Below are positions 25,587-34,980 of a stretch of 64,000 nucleotides of DNA, in pieces (position 1 is the stretch's first letter; every line of letters begins with the position of its first letter). Position numbers and translations under genes: made by a program. The DNA is from Bacteriovoracaceae bacterium (GTDB lineage: Bacteria; Bdellovibrionota; Bacteriovoracia; Bacteriovoracales; Bacteriovoracaceae). The notes beneath the pieces were generated by a model. It did no database searches. It was not told the DNA's origin and saw only the letters and a list, made by a program, of their open reading frames with translations. The stretch covers positions 248,001 to 312,000 of the forward strand of contig JANJTC010000003.1 of NCBI GenBank assembly GCA_024711325.1. The letters run 5' to 3'.

Positions 25587-26900
25587 CTATCGTGCCTTAC
25601 ATTCCATTCCTGGTTGAGGTGAATCACTGAAAACTGTTTTACCCTCCCCCTTACAGACATAAATAACTTTCTTCCCTGGTTCTGTCGGCTTCACAGGGGT
25701 TGGCACTGAATTGATGGGATTTCGTTCTGGTTGCACCTGAGTATAGCTTCCACCTGAGATATCCCAGCAGCTTTCATGGCCAAACAGATCTTCCTTACCT
25801 TTATTTAAAAGACTAACCTGATTTGAATTTCTGCTCACGGGCGAATTGGAATATAGAGGCGTCGCCAAGGCCATATCTAATGATTCATGATCGGGGAGTA
25901 TCGTATTTAAAGTCATAGAATGATCGGCTATGTGACTAGAGAGATTTTCCGCATCAATCCATCCATTATCGTTGTATTCTTGCCAACTTTTCCCGTAACT
26001 ATTCTGAAGGCGAAATTGAAGCCGGCAATCCTGCTGGTTGCAAATTTGTCTTTGTCCTACAATGGTCGATGAGTGATAACCACAGATGCCGTCGCTGTCT
26101 TTTTCAGCACAGAATGAGGCTTCTACCGGATAACCTTTCATTAATGAGCGGTAGACATGGTCACGGATGCCTTTGAAGTCTCTCTTCTGTTTTCCCCTTG
26201 GATAAGTGATGATTTTATAATCGGGATAACTAATAGTATTTTTAAGACAACTCTCAGGTACAAGGATTTTGTATCTTAACTCTTTCCAGCTCATCTCTTT
26301 GGACTTATTTAAGATGTTCATGATCTCTTGAGTATTGAGATTGATTCCAGTTTCAAGAATTTCGTCCGCGAAGCAGGTTTTATCTTCATAGGAAACATTT
26401 CCTTCCAAGCGGGATGAGAGATACATGAAGTAGTCTCGATCACCTTCAAGTTTAGAGGGAAGATTGAGTTTATCTAGTTCTTCTCTTCTCAGGTCATCGA
26501 GCTCAAACCATTTACTGTAGGGGGCACATTCTTCTTTTGCGAGTTTACTTTTATGGTATCTGAAATTACTAAGGACGTTACCGGGAATCCCACCAATTTC
26601 AATTTCCTGACCCATGGCCTGATCGAAACGAGCTAGATGGAGGACTGATCCTTTTTCTTGATAGCATAAAGTGGGAGAGGATGTTTTTGAGCATCTAAGA
26701 AAATCCAAAAGTAGCAGGGAAGAGTGAGCGTAACACAGACCCTTGTTTCCCTGATCCATTACGGGAGGGAGATTTTTAAGTTCAAGATATGATCGATCAC
26801 AAACAGGAGTCATGCCATTGGATTTAGTAACGTAGGCCACTTCAAAAGCATGAATAAAGTTAGTAAAAAGAATCAGTCCGAAGAAGATGGTAAGCTTCAT
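25587..26900 (-). CDS. secreted papain-like (C1 family) cysteine protease
   Basis: The 437-residue protein has a signal peptide (MKLTIFFGLILFTNFIHAF). A catalytic domain follows with LPPVMDQGNKGLCYAHSSLLLL (Gln oxyanion and nucleophilic Cys, about residues 47-60), GICGYHSSTIVGQRQ (catalytic His, about 285) and LQNSYGKSWQEY (catalytic Asn, about 310). The order Q-C-H-N is that of papain. The C-terminal 70 residues are a Pro/Ser linker and a small tail with two cysteines. Target proteins are unknown; secretion suggests degradation of external or prey protein. It overlaps the small upstream gene by four bases. Confidence 0.85.
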   Translation of the reverse strand: MKLTIFFGLILFTNFIHAFEVAYVTKSNGMTPVCDRSYLELKNLPPVMDQGNKGLCYAHSSLLLLDFLRCSKTSSPTLCYQEKGSVLHLARFDQAMGQEIEIGGIPGNVLSNFRYHKSKLAKEECAPYSKWFELDDLRREELDKLNLPSKLEGDRDYFMYLSSRLEGNVSYEDKTCFADEILETGINLNTQEIMNILNKSKEMSWKELRYKILVPESCLKNTISYPDYKIITYPRGKQKRDFKGIRDHVYRSLMKGYPVEASFCAEKDSDGICGYHSSTIVGQRQICNQQDCRLQFRLQNSYGKSWQEYNDNGWIDAENLSSHIADHSMTLNTILPDHESLDMALATPLYSNSPVSRNSNQVSLLNKGKEDLFGHESCWDISGGSYTQVQPERNPINSVPTPVKPTEPGKKVIYVCKGEGKTVFSDSPQPGMECKAR

Positions 26901-27262
26901 TTCTTCTGCCTGTTCAAGTAGAAAAAATCCCAGCCTAGAATGAAGGATTTATCGGGGAAAATGCATAATCCATCTTGATCACCGGTAGGGCGAGAGGCCG
27001 TAATGTACTTACCTTGATTTTGTTCACAAAAGGCTGCGGCAGGGTGTGAGGCCCACTGAGAAGTGGAAGGATTCTTATTCTTGCCTTTGGCCGGATTCAG
27101 GGCCTGGCATTTTGATTTTAGACAAGTTTCAGACACCCATGTCTTGTTTTTTCGATGTAAAACGTACTGATTCTCAGGGCTTTTGAGAATGAGAGTCCTA
27201 TCTACACTCCAGCTGGGAAGTGAAAAGATAAGGGTGCATAGAGTGATTAAAATACTCAACAT
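26897..27262 (-). CDS. small secreted protein resembling DUF333
   Basis: The 121-residue product has a signal peptide (MLSILITLCTLIFSLPSWS). It ends with a segment HPAAAFCEQNQGKYITASRP...GLCIFPDKSFILGWDFF that resembles the DUF333 motif (N-P-A-x-x-x-C-x-x-x-G-G ... G-x-C-x-x-P-D-G). Two more cysteines (SETCLKSKC) could form a disulfide. It is coupled by a four-base overlap (ATGA) to the papain-like protease, so it may act as its inhibitor, chaperone or cofactor; that is inference from the pairing. Confidence 0.65.
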   Translation of the reverse strand: MLSILITLCTLIFSLPSWSVDRTLILKSPENQYVLHRKNKTWVSETCLKSKCQALNPAKGKNKNPSTSQWASHPAAAFCEQNQGKYITASRPTGDQDGLCIFPDKSFILGWDFFYLNRQKK

Positions 27263-27328
27263 AACTTCATTTCGGTCAGGAGGGCGAAAAACCTAATTAA
27301 TATCTATAACTATGTCGATTAGTCACCT

Positions 27329-30300
27329 ATGAAGCTGAAATTGTTCATTCTTCTATTAACTTTATTGATGGCCTTAAGCTGCCAAAATAATAAAATTACT
27401 TTTACCGACGGTAATAACGTTTTTGAACAACCTCTCGTTGCCACACTTTCAAGCACCCCTCTAACTCGTCATACATCTTTAAATATTTTAGTGGGAGGAA
27501 CACGAGTTTCTTTTTACCAATATAAGTTAGGGGATAACACGCTCGATTGCTCAGTTCCAAATGGATACTCAATTTATTATCCAATCTCTACGCCTATCAC
27601 TGATTCTTTAGGTTCTGATGGAGCAAAAAAAATATGTGTTTTAGGATCTAACGAAAATGAAGAGCAGGAACTAGATTCAGCGTCTGAATATTCCTGGATA
27701 AAAAATACCGCCGTGATTGTTTCAATCGATTCTCCAGCGAGTGGTGCTTATGTAAATTCCCTTAATGAGTTGAACTTCACTGTAAGCGGGAGTTGCAATG
27801 TCGATGGCCTAAACAATGTAAGTATTGAAGGAGATGTCCCGACTGTCACAACCAGTTGTACCGCCGGACTGTGGAGCCGAAGTGTTGACTTCTCGGGAGC
27901 AGCTGAAGGTAGTGTTAGTATTACTGTTAAATTGACTGACCCTGATACCAGTATAGAAGGTCAGGACACTCGAGGGTTTGTTAAACTTACGACTATTCCT
28001 TCAATTGCGATTTCTTCTCCCGCAGTAAACTCTTACATAAATAATGCAAATAGAAGTGTTTTTACGGTCTCAGGAACTTGTGATGTTCTTGGCCTCACAC
28101 CTAATATTGTTATCACGGGTGGTGTGTCTTCAGTGTCAGCTACATGTGATGGTGCCAACTGGTCGGCCGATTTGACCTTTGCTGCTAACGTAAATGCCAC
28201 TCCAACAATAGAGGCGAGGATTACTGATGTGGCAGGTAACTATCAAAGTGCATTCCGCGATTTTACTCAAGATACGACTGATCCATTAGTGGCCTACTCT
28301 TCACCAGCGGCTTCGGCCTATATCACTGCCGCCAATGCTCCTTCGTTTCCTGTTACAGGAACCTGCACGGAAGAAGGCATTGGAAATGTTATCATTGAAG
28401 ATGCTCTAAATAATGTAATGGCATCGGTTGATTGTACCTCAGGTATCTGGAACGCAAACCTGGATTTCTCAGGATTTGCCGAAGGCCCTCATACGATCAC
28501 TGCTTCCCAAACTGATGGGGCCGGAAACAGTCATGCTCCTGCCCGTACATATAATAAAGATACCATTATTCCGGAAGTTGCTTTTGTCGATATCATCGAC
28601 GGAGTTTGTGTGAGTAGTTCCAATGCCGGAAGTTTTTCCATTGCCGGTTCCTGCACGGATGGAGATGGTCCTGTCACGATTTCTTCTCCGCAATTAAGCC
28701 CCTCAGTGACTACAGCTTGTTCATCTGGTTCATTTATTTCAAGCTTAAATATTTCAACTACTGGACTGGCCGATCGAGAAGATTTTAATGTGACTATTAC
28801 TCAAACAGACCTTGCCGGACAATCAGGCAATTCCATACTCTCGTTAAGGCATATAAACACTCCGCCAGTTATCAGTTTTGATGGTTGGGATGATGTGTAT
28901 GCTATAGGAGATAAAACGTACGCGGACGGTACTCCAACTGAAAATGGAAGTCTTAGTTTCAAATGGAAAGTTTGGGGGCCGGGTAATACCTGTCAGCCTC
29001 AGGCAGTAAAAGTTCTTCGTGCTTCAACTCCCGGATTAGGAGTTGGCCTTAGGACTTTGGTTTCATCAACTGATGGTATTCCTCCGACCAGCCGAAGTTT
29101 TACAGATACAACTCTGCTTCCCACGGACTTTTCAAAGGCCTGGTACTACTCGGTAAGGTTACTCGTTGCTGGCCAGGAATATGATGTAGTGACTCCTGAA
29201 GAGATCAGCGAAATTAGAGTGATTGCTCCTCCTGAAAATATGGCACTCGTGCATAGATGGATTTCTAACCAGGAAGTCTGCGGTCTCATGAACAAATCGA
29301 CTGATGCTTTAAATCATTACCGTTGCGAATTTGCCGGTCAGGGTAAAGTGAATATTTCTGGAACTGATTATCATGATCTGCAACACGATCTGTTGGTGGA
29401 CCGATTTGAACTTGGTTGTAATGTAAGTGCAACTTGTGGAGCAACTGGTGATCAACTTTGTATTTCTCAAAACTTTTCGAATTTGGCCAATCCGAGTACA
29501 AGTACTGGAGTTGAAGCTCCCATCGGTGCTACTTACTATGATAACCCAAGTAGCAATGGCGGATCTTGCTGGGTTAAGCATGGAGCGGCCAATACTGATT
29601 GGACTGCTTTAACTTATGGAGATGCAACTATTTTAGGCTGGGGTTCTACCAGCGCTGCTCACTCACCACCTCTCGTTCAATTAAGTCGAGATAAGTTTTA
29701 TGAAGCTTGTAACACTCAATTAGTGCCAGTTGATCAGGTTGTTGAATACTCGGGGAATACGGTTAATGCCGCCTCCATTTTTAAACGTCTTCTCCGCTTA
29801 AAAGAGTGGAGGGCCGCAGCTGCCTGGAGTGAGGAAGTTTCAGCCTTTCCCGATGTCTATACCAATGCGGATGACTGGATTTATCATGTTGAAACAAGTG
29901 GTTTTAAGGTTGGTGATGTTTCTCTTAGAACGGGAAAATGTAATTCCGACATGAATAAGCCTAATCTCTCAAAAGAAAATAGAGAATATGTAAGTGGTTT
30001 CGATATTCATGACAATCTTTTTGAAACAGGCTCAAAAATTGCAACCAGTGATTGCCAATCACGCTATGGCATTCAGGATATGGTGGGGAACGTTCAGGAG
30101 AGTATTTCTGACGAATTAAGCTGTCCGGATGGTCTAAGTTGTTACGGGATCGCAAGTTCAATCGATACGGATAATACTGATTTGAATGGATTTGCCTTTG
30201 ATGGTACCCAGGGGCCTGGAGGTTCTGCAGCTGTGGATGGATGGCTCTTTCAGTTTGGAAATTTTTCGACTGCCTATTTTAATGTCTTGTTAGGGATTCC

Positions 30301-30541
30301 ACTCGTAGCGAATGATGGAGATTCGGTTACGATTAGCAGCTGGGCCACTGCTAGTAAGTTTCATAATGACCGCTTTAATCTATTCACCGCTAATGCAAGC
30401 ACCACTCGTTATCCCCATGTTGGTGGCTTCTATATTTATGGTAACAGTAGTCAGTACGGACGTTGGTCAATTGATTGGCGTGACGGACCAGCGGCTTTGG
30501 CCCACCATATGGGTGCTAGATGTATGGCCCCAATTAAATAG
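27329..30541 (+). CDS. giant lipoprotein: four Ig-like repeats plus FGE-sulfatase-like C-terminus
   Basis: The 1070-residue protein has a lipoprotein signal (LLMALSC, Cys18). Residues about 130-505 form four Ig-like repeats, each starting with a strand like ISSPAVNSYI, containing TVSGTC and a second Cys near its middle, and ending DxAGN. After a linker, residues about 690-1070 resemble the formylglycine-generating-enzyme/sulfatase-modifying family: RLLRLKEWRAAAAWS, SRYGIQDMVGNVQESISDEL and the final HHMGARCMAPIK, compared with the familiar DMxGNVWEW and GFRC. The FGE-like part may bind ligands instead of oxidising cysteine. It was probably acquired or is used at the surface. Confidence 0.75.
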   Translation: MKLKLFILLLTLLMALSCQNNKITFTDGNNVFEQPLVATLSSTPLTRHTSLNILVGGTRVSFYQYKLGDNTLDCSVPNGYSIYYPISTPITDSLGSDGAKKICVLGSNENEEQELDSASEYSWIKNTAVIVSIDSPASGAYVNSLNELNFTVSGSCNVDGLNNVSIEGDVPTVTTSCTAGLWSRSVDFSGAAEGSVSITVKLTDPDTSIEGQDTRGFVKLTTIPSIAISSPAVNSYINNANRSVFTVSGTCDVLGLTPNIVITGGVSSVSATCDGANWSADLTFAANVNATPTIEARITDVAGNYQSAFRDFTQDTTDPLVAYSSPAASAYITAANAPSFPVTGTCTEEGIGNVIIEDALNNVMASVDCTSGIWNANLDFSGFAEGPHTITASQTDGAGNSHAPARTYNKDTIIPEVAFVDIIDGVCVSSSNAGSFSIAGSCTDGDGPVTISSPQLSPSVTTACSSGSFISSLNISTTGLADREDFNVTITQTDLAGQSGNSILSLRHINTPPVISFDGWDDVYAIGDKTYADGTPTENGSLSFKWKVWGPGNTCQPQAVKVLRASTPGLGVGLRTLVSSTDGIPPTSRSFTDTTLLPTDFSKAWYYSVRLLVAGQEYDVVTPEEISEIRVIAPPENMALVHRWISNQEVCGLMNKSTDALNHYRCEFAGQGKVNISGTDYHDLQHDLLVDRFELGCNVSATCGATGDQLCISQNFSNLANPSTSTGVEAPIGATYYDNPSSNGGSCWVKHGAANTDWTALTYGDATILGWGSTSAAHSPPLVQLSRDKFYEACNTQLVPVDQVVEYSGNTVNAASIFKRLLRLKEWRAAAAWSEEVSAFPDVYTNADDWIYHVETSGFKVGDVSLRTGKCNSDMNKPNLSKENREYVSGFDIHDNLFETGSKIATSDCQSRYGIQDMVGNVQESISDELSCPDGLSCYGIASSIDTDNTDLNGFAFDGTQGPGGSAAVDGWLFQFGNFSTAYFNVLLGIPLVANDGDSVTISSWATASKFHNDRFNLFTANASTTRYPHVGGFYIYGNSSQYGRWSIDWRDGPAALAHHMGARCMAPIK

Positions 30542-30546
30542 TGATA

Positions 30547-31050
30547 CTAGCGCAGAAAAAACTCCGCCTTCCAGATTCCAATAAGACTCATTCCTGAACT
30601 CATGGAAGTTATCATTCCATTATCCATAAATAAAGTTGTAGGGGTGGCCTTGACATTAATTTGTTTGGCGACTTCAGGGGCACTGATAAAAGTGAAAGGA
30701 TAACTATTTTGGGCAAGAAACTTTTTAATAACTTGTTGATCTTCAAATAAATTCACAGCAAATATCTTTTCACGAGGAATGTTCCCATTTTCCACGGAAG
30801 ATTTTAAACGTGCCATTTCTACTTTGCATGGACCACACCAGGTCGCCCAAAAAATAGCTATTCCTCGGGAATCTTTAGGTGGAAAATGTACCGAGGCAGA
30901 GGTATTACTTCCAATCACTTCATATTGCTGCCCTGGTAAAATAGTTCCTGCCTGTCGGATATTATTAAAAAAGGAAGGGGCCTGCAGGATCACCACGATT
31001 GTGACAATCACGAGAGTAAAAATATTGCTGACACTTAGCCATTTTTTCAT
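30547..31050 (-). CDS. TlpA/ResA-type membrane-anchored thioredoxin
   Basis: The 167-residue protein has one N-terminal hydrophobic segment (LVIVTIVVILQAPSF). The thioredoxin fold follows with FWATWCGPCKVEMARL (CxxC active site, about residues 72-75) and VKATPTTLFMDNG (cis-proline loop). Such proteins face the periplasm and reduce disulfides, for example in cytochrome c maturation. No cytochrome genes are near; its neighbours are secreted cysteine-containing proteins. It is convergent with the Ig/FGE lipoprotein and divergent from the 31130 barrel protein. Confidence 0.88.
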   Translation of the reverse strand: MKKWLSVSNIFTLVIVTIVVILQAPSFFNNIRQAGTILPGQQYEVIGSNTSASVHFPPKDSRGIAIFWATWCGPCKVEMARLKSSVENGNIPREKIFAVNLFEDQQVIKKFLAQNSYPFTFISAPEVAKQINVKATPTTLFMDNGMITSMSSGMSLIGIWKAEFFLR

Positions 31051-31117
31051 AGAGCTAATTACATCAGGATTATTTCCAAATTAATACAATTATGTTTTGA
31101 AAAAAAGATTTTATTAA

Positions 31118-31123
31118 TATAAT
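31118..31123 (+). promoter_or_regulatory. TATAAT directly before the 31130 start codon
   Basis: A perfect TATAAT ends 6 bases before the ATG, with TTGAAA (31097-31102) at a short 15-base spacing. There is no ribosome site, so a leaderless transcript is expected. Confidence 0.5.
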
Positions 31124-31129
31124 GCGAAA

Positions 31130-31993
31130 ATGTTCATCTTCATTCTTTTTTTCTATTTTAGCTTTCTTTCCGTAGAGGCAAAAATTCTGGGAGAAAGTCT
31201 TGCCGTTAATCCCTACGCGCTTCCCGGGGATTCCGAGATGAACCATTTAACTCTTCCTGGAGTTCGCTTCCATGAGGCCAATGATTATTTTGGCAAAACC
31301 GATAAACTGATGTCAGGCATCGGAAGTTTGAGCATAATGGAAGTCTGGAAGCATTATAGTACTTCCATTAGTCTAAAGGGCCGTTTCATTCAACCCATCC
31401 TGCAGACCAGAAATGATCAGCCAATGCTTACCGAAAAAATAGGCGTGTATGCTGATAGCCTTGAGACCTTCTGGAATAATTCAATAATTTTTTATTCTCA
31501 AAATAGTGTCGGCTGGAAGCTGAATTTTGGGATGGGATATACTGATGTCGGAAACCATGGTCTAGTGAATTTATATCGACAAATTCATGAACTCGTTGAT
31601 TCACCGATTCAAGATAAGCTCTTTGGTAAAAAGCTAAATGAATCTTTTCCCTCAACGAGTTACGGACTTAATATAATTTTCCCCTTAATTGAAAGAGTGA
31701 ACTTTTTAATTGGTGCTTCCACTTTCAATTCAAGACCTTTCCGAGAAGATGCTGTTGAGACTTCCTTGATCGTGAGTCCTTCCAAGTCTTTCGCTTTATC
31801 CATGAAGTATATGTATATAGATCAAAAGCGAAGTGAGTGGTGGTATTTAAAACCAGATAGGCAACAGTTCATTCTGGCCGTCCGGGCATTCACGATTTGG
31901 ACACCTTCTTTAATGTATGTTTCTTCCTTTGTTAAAAAAGATGATTATGGGCAATTATACCTGAGTCCAATTTCATTCACTTTTCCTTTCTAA
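31130..31993 (+). CDS. outer-membrane barrel-like protein, function unknown
   Basis: The 287-residue product starts with a signal peptide (MFIFILFFYFSFLSVEA), followed by NPYALPGDSEMNHLTLPG. Strand-like blocks run to the end (WKLNFGMGYTDVGN, YGLNIIFPLIERVNFLIGAS, FALSMKYMYIDQKR), and the last residues are LYLSPISFTFPF, a terminal Phe as in outer-membrane proteins. No family was recognised. It sits between a TlpA thioredoxin (divergent) and the HTTM fusion protein (downstream, same strand, 88-base gap). Confidence 0.6.
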   Translation: MFIFILFFYFSFLSVEAKILGESLAVNPYALPGDSEMNHLTLPGVRFHEANDYFGKTDKLMSGIGSLSIMEVWKHYSTSISLKGRFIQPILQTRNDQPMLTEKIGVYADSLETFWNNSIIFYSQNSVGWKLNFGMGYTDVGNHGLVNLYRQIHELVDSPIQDKLFGKKLNESFPSTSYGLNIIFPLIERVNFLIGASTFNSRPFREDAVETSLIVSPSKSFALSMKYMYIDQKRSEWWYLKPDRQQFILAVRAFTIWTPSLMYVSSFVKKDDYGQLYLSPISFTFPF

Positions 31994-32081
31994 CTCAGAG
32001 TGTCCGGAGATTCTTTAGGAAAATTTTAATCAACATCCACCTGGCTTAAATGCTACTAGGCTCGCAGCAAGGTGGAACAAT

Positions 32082-33893
32082 ATGATTAAAAATTTATTCA
32101 AATTAGATTTACGCTCGCTCGCTTTAGTACGAGTTCTTTTTGGAGTACTCACTTTTTTTGACATTGCGAGACGTATCCCAGACTTGGAAGCGTTTTTTAC
32201 AGATGGGGGAATCTTACCCCGTTGGATTTTGCTGGAACAATTTGAATTGAATTACCGCATGGGTCTTCTCTCACTAAATGGGTCATATTCCTTTGCGCTT
32301 ATGCTGGCCGTGATTGGTATGCTGGCCTCAATCACTTTCGCCCTAGGTTGGAGAACGAGACTTTCTAACCTCATCGTCTGGTTAGTGATCATTTCTTTCC
32401 AAGTCAGATTTCCTGAGGGTGCCACTTCTGGTGGCGATATGTTGATACGGATTTTTTTATTCTGGTCGCTCTTTTTGCCAATGAGTGCGAGATATTCAAT
32501 GGATTGTGCTGTTGCGGAAACGAAGGTTTCAGATAATGAATTTCAAAGTATTTTTTCTGTCACTTGGATCATTCAGATCTTCTTACTTTATTTTATGACT
32601 TTCTTATTCAAGTGGGGACCAGTTTATCATACGACCTTTGATGCTGTTTACTACATGATGCAATTAGATATTTTCACCACTCCACTCGGGAAGTGGTTAA
32701 GTCAGTATCATGGCATCATGAAGGGACTGACTTTTGCAGCATATGCGCTGGAGATCATAGGGCCCCTTCTCCTCATCATCCCGTTCAAAAGAGACCTCTT
32801 CCGAGGAGCAGCGGTTGTTTCTTTCTGGTTATTCCATTTAGGTATTGGTGCTACCATGCATCTGGGTAATTTTGTGCCTATTTGTCTCATCATATGGGTA
32901 GGACTCATTCCTACATCCTGGTGGAATTACCTCTACGTGAAACTGCGCTCTTCTTCATTGGCAATGAAAACCTTGTATTATGATGGCAAGTCGGAACTTG
33001 CCCGTAAGTTGGGGCTTATCGCAAAAGAGATGTTGTTACTTGATTCTGTCCGCATCTTGCCGGCCAGCAGTAATCCCAAAGCAGACGCTCTCATCTCTGG
33101 CCATAATTTTGTTTTTGAAGACGAAAATCAACAGCTCCTGATTACTTCCTTGATACCTAAACTTTTACTTTCGTCACGCTTGTTTTTCATTCGGATTTTG
33201 GGGCGAATATTTAACTCAGAAATCAGTCTTTATTTAAATGAGGTGAAAGAAGTAGGAGAAGTGAGTATGTTTTCTGATAAAACAGTCACAACTCCTGGCA
33301 ATGATAGCTCATCTTCCAAATTTAAAGATGTGATCAATGTTTTATTTGAGACTATCGGTTTTGATAAAATCAAAATGCGTCTTAATAAATTTGAAAAATT
33401 TGTTGGAGCTTTCCTCCTAACCTTAGTTGTCGCCTGGAACATTGAAGGCTTTATCACCGAAAGAGAATGGTATATAGGTTCACCCTTTGATGAGGTCATG
33501 TTTACTCTGCACCTAAATCAGGGATGGGCGATGTTTGCACCACATCCTCAAAGAAGTGATGGTTGGTGGGTTGTGGATGGTACCTTAAAGAGTGGGAAAA
33601 AATGGGATGTGCTGAATAATAAAGAGGTCCAGTTTGACCGGCCGGATGACTTTTATGCAACATATTCTTCAGAGGATTGGAGGAAATTTCTTGATAATCT
33701 ACAAGCGACCAGAGATGAGGCCTACCTTCTCTTACTAGGAAAGCACCTATGCCGTAGCTGGAATTCTCAAAACGGTGGCGAGGATACCTTGCAGACTTTT
33801 AAGATCTATTTCATGCAAGAATTTACCAATGGTCCAACCGAACCCCCGGCCAAAGTTGAAAAAGTTCAGCTCTGGAACCATAACTGCTTTTAA
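32082..33893 (+). CDS. HTTM membrane protein fused to degenerate DCC-like and MFAP-motif domains
   Basis: The 603-residue protein has an N-terminal HTTM (vitamin-K-dependent-carboxylase-like) membrane domain, about residues 1-285. Typical pieces are SLALVRVLFGVLTFFDI, GWRTRLSNLIVWLVI, SGGDMLIRIFLFWSLF and FWLFHLGIGATMH. Residues about 297-390 resemble a DCC/DUF393 thiol domain, but YYDGKSELARKL replaces the usual DGxCxxC, so both cysteines are lost. After a linker and one more membrane helix (about 448-462), the tail has NQGWAMFAPHPQRSDGWWVVDG. That matches the separate small partners of the other two HTTM proteins here. AAGGTGG precedes the ATG; a terminator follows. Confidence 0.8.
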   Translation: MIKNLFKLDLRSLALVRVLFGVLTFFDIARRIPDLEAFFTDGGILPRWILLEQFELNYRMGLLSLNGSYSFALMLAVIGMLASITFALGWRTRLSNLIVWLVIISFQVRFPEGATSGGDMLIRIFLFWSLFLPMSARYSMDCAVAETKVSDNEFQSIFSVTWIIQIFLLYFMTFLFKWGPVYHTTFDAVYYMMQLDIFTTPLGKWLSQYHGIMKGLTFAAYALEIIGPLLLIIPFKRDLFRGAAVVSFWLFHLGIGATMHLGNFVPICLIIWVGLIPTSWWNYLYVKLRSSSLAMKTLYYDGKSELARKLGLIAKEMLLLDSVRILPASSNPKADALISGHNFVFEDENQQLLITSLIPKLLLSSRLFFIRILGRIFNSEISLYLNEVKEVGEVSMFSDKTVTTPGNDSSSSKFKDVINVLFETIGFDKIKMRLNKFEKFVGAFLLTLVVAWNIEGFITEREWYIGSPFDEVMFTLHLNQGWAMFAPHPQRSDGWWVVDGTLKSGKKWDVLNNKEVQFDRPDDFYATYSSEDWRKFLDNLQATRDEAYLLLLGKHLCRSWNSQNGGEDTLQTFKIYFMQEFTNGPTEPPAKVEKVQLWNHNCF

Positions 33894-33913
33894 CCGACTA
33901 ATTTTATTGAATT

Positions 33914-33939
33914 AAAGGGATAGGTTTTCTATCCCTTTT
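33914..33939 (+). terminator. terminator after the HTTM fusion gene
   Basis: AAAGGGATAG / CTATCCCTTT forms a perfect 10-base-pair stem with loop GTTTT, followed by a short T stretch. Confidence 0.72.
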
Positions 33940-33951
33940 CCATCTTTGCAC

Positions 33952-33980
33952 TTCACTGGCCACGATCGAGATCGTATAAT
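33952..33980 (+). promoter_or_regulatory. trpS promoter, probably leaderless
   Basis: TTCACT (33952-33957), a 17-base spacer and a perfect TATAAT (33975-33980). The ATG follows 7 bases later at 33988, so the transcript should start at or next to the start codon. Confidence 0.65.
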
Positions 33981-33987
33981 CCTACCT

Positions 33988-34980
33988 ATGAAAAAAACAA
34001 TTTTGAGCGGTAGTACAGTCACTGGTGATTTAACCTTAGGCAATTATATTGGTGCCCTCAATAACTGGACCAAGCTTCAGAATGATTACGACTGTCTTTA
34101 TTTCTTGGCCGATCTTCATGCATTAACTGTATTTCAAGATCCAGCAGTTTTAAGAGAAAGAACCTATAGCTTTTTTGCTCAATATCTTGCTCTTGGCTTA
34201 GATCCTCAAAAGAATATCATCTTCGTCCAATCCCAGGTTCATCAACATACTGAGCTATCGTGGATATTAAATTGTTTAACCCCTATGGGATATCTTAACC
34301 GTATGACTCAGTTCAAAGAGAAATCTGAGAAGTACGTTAAAAACATTAATACCGGTTTGTATACTTATCCTGTCCTGATGGCGGCCGACATCTTATTGTA
34401 TCAGGCCGACCTGGTACCTGTTGGAGAAGATCAACGACAGCATTTAGAGCTTACTCGAGATATTGTGGGCTTCTTTGAAAATAGATATGGCGAAGGTATT
34501 CTGAAGATGCCAGAAGCCTATGTTGGCAAAATGGGTGCTCGTATTATGTCTCTTCAAGATCCTGATAAAAAGATGTCTAAGTCAGACGAAAATGACAAAA
34601 ACTATGTTTCTATCATTGATGATGCCAAAAAAATTGAAAAGAAAATAAAATCTGCGACTACCGATTCAGGAACAGAAATAAAATTTGATCCTGAAAACAA
34701 AGCTGGTCTTTCAAACCTAATGACTATTTATTCAGTTCTAAGTGGTAAGAGTACGGCACAGCTTGAAAAAGATTATGCGGGTAAAATGTATGGTCACCTT
34801 AAAGTGGACCTGGCAGATCTCGTCGTTCAAACCCTTAAACCAGTTCGCGAAAAGTATGATGATCTGATGAAAAATAAAGATTATCTGGATCAATTGATGA
34901 AGTCAGGAGCTGAACGTGCCGAAGCACGTGCTCGTCCTACGCTGGAAAAAGTGTATCAAGCTGTTGGACTCTTACGTTAA
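33988..34980 (+). CDS. trpS: tryptophanyl-tRNA synthetase
   Basis: The 330-residue class I synthetase shows SGSTVTGDLTLGNYIGALNNW (the HIGH-equivalent region, G-N-Y-I-G), YPVLMAADILLYQADLVPVGEDQRQHLEL (tryptophan and tRNA site) and DPDKKMSKSDEND (KMSKS loop). It charges tRNA-Trp with tryptophan. The ATG at 33988 gives the normal N-terminus; an in-frame upstream ATG at 33946 would start before the promoter's -10. No Shine-Dalgarno is present. It is surrounded by envelope genes and seems transcribed alone. Confidence 0.97.
   Translation: MKKTILSGSTVTGDLTLGNYIGALNNWTKLQNDYDCLYFLADLHALTVFQDPAVLRERTYSFFAQYLALGLDPQKNIIFVQSQVHQHTELSWILNCLTPMGYLNRMTQFKEKSEKYVKNINTGLYTYPVLMAADILLYQADLVPVGEDQRQHLELTRDIVGFFENRYGEGILKMPEAYVGKMGARIMSLQDPDKKMSKSDENDKNYVSIIDDAKKIEKKIKSATTDSGTEIKFDPENKAGLSNLMTIYSVLSGKSTAQLEKDYAGKMYGHLKVDLADLVVQTLKPVREKYDDLMKNKDYLDQLMKSGAERAEARARPTLEKVYQAVGLLR

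Noticed and set aside
29286..29612. Overlapping frames within the Ig/FGE lipoprotein
   Set aside because: Alternative readings of a long, well-formed gene.
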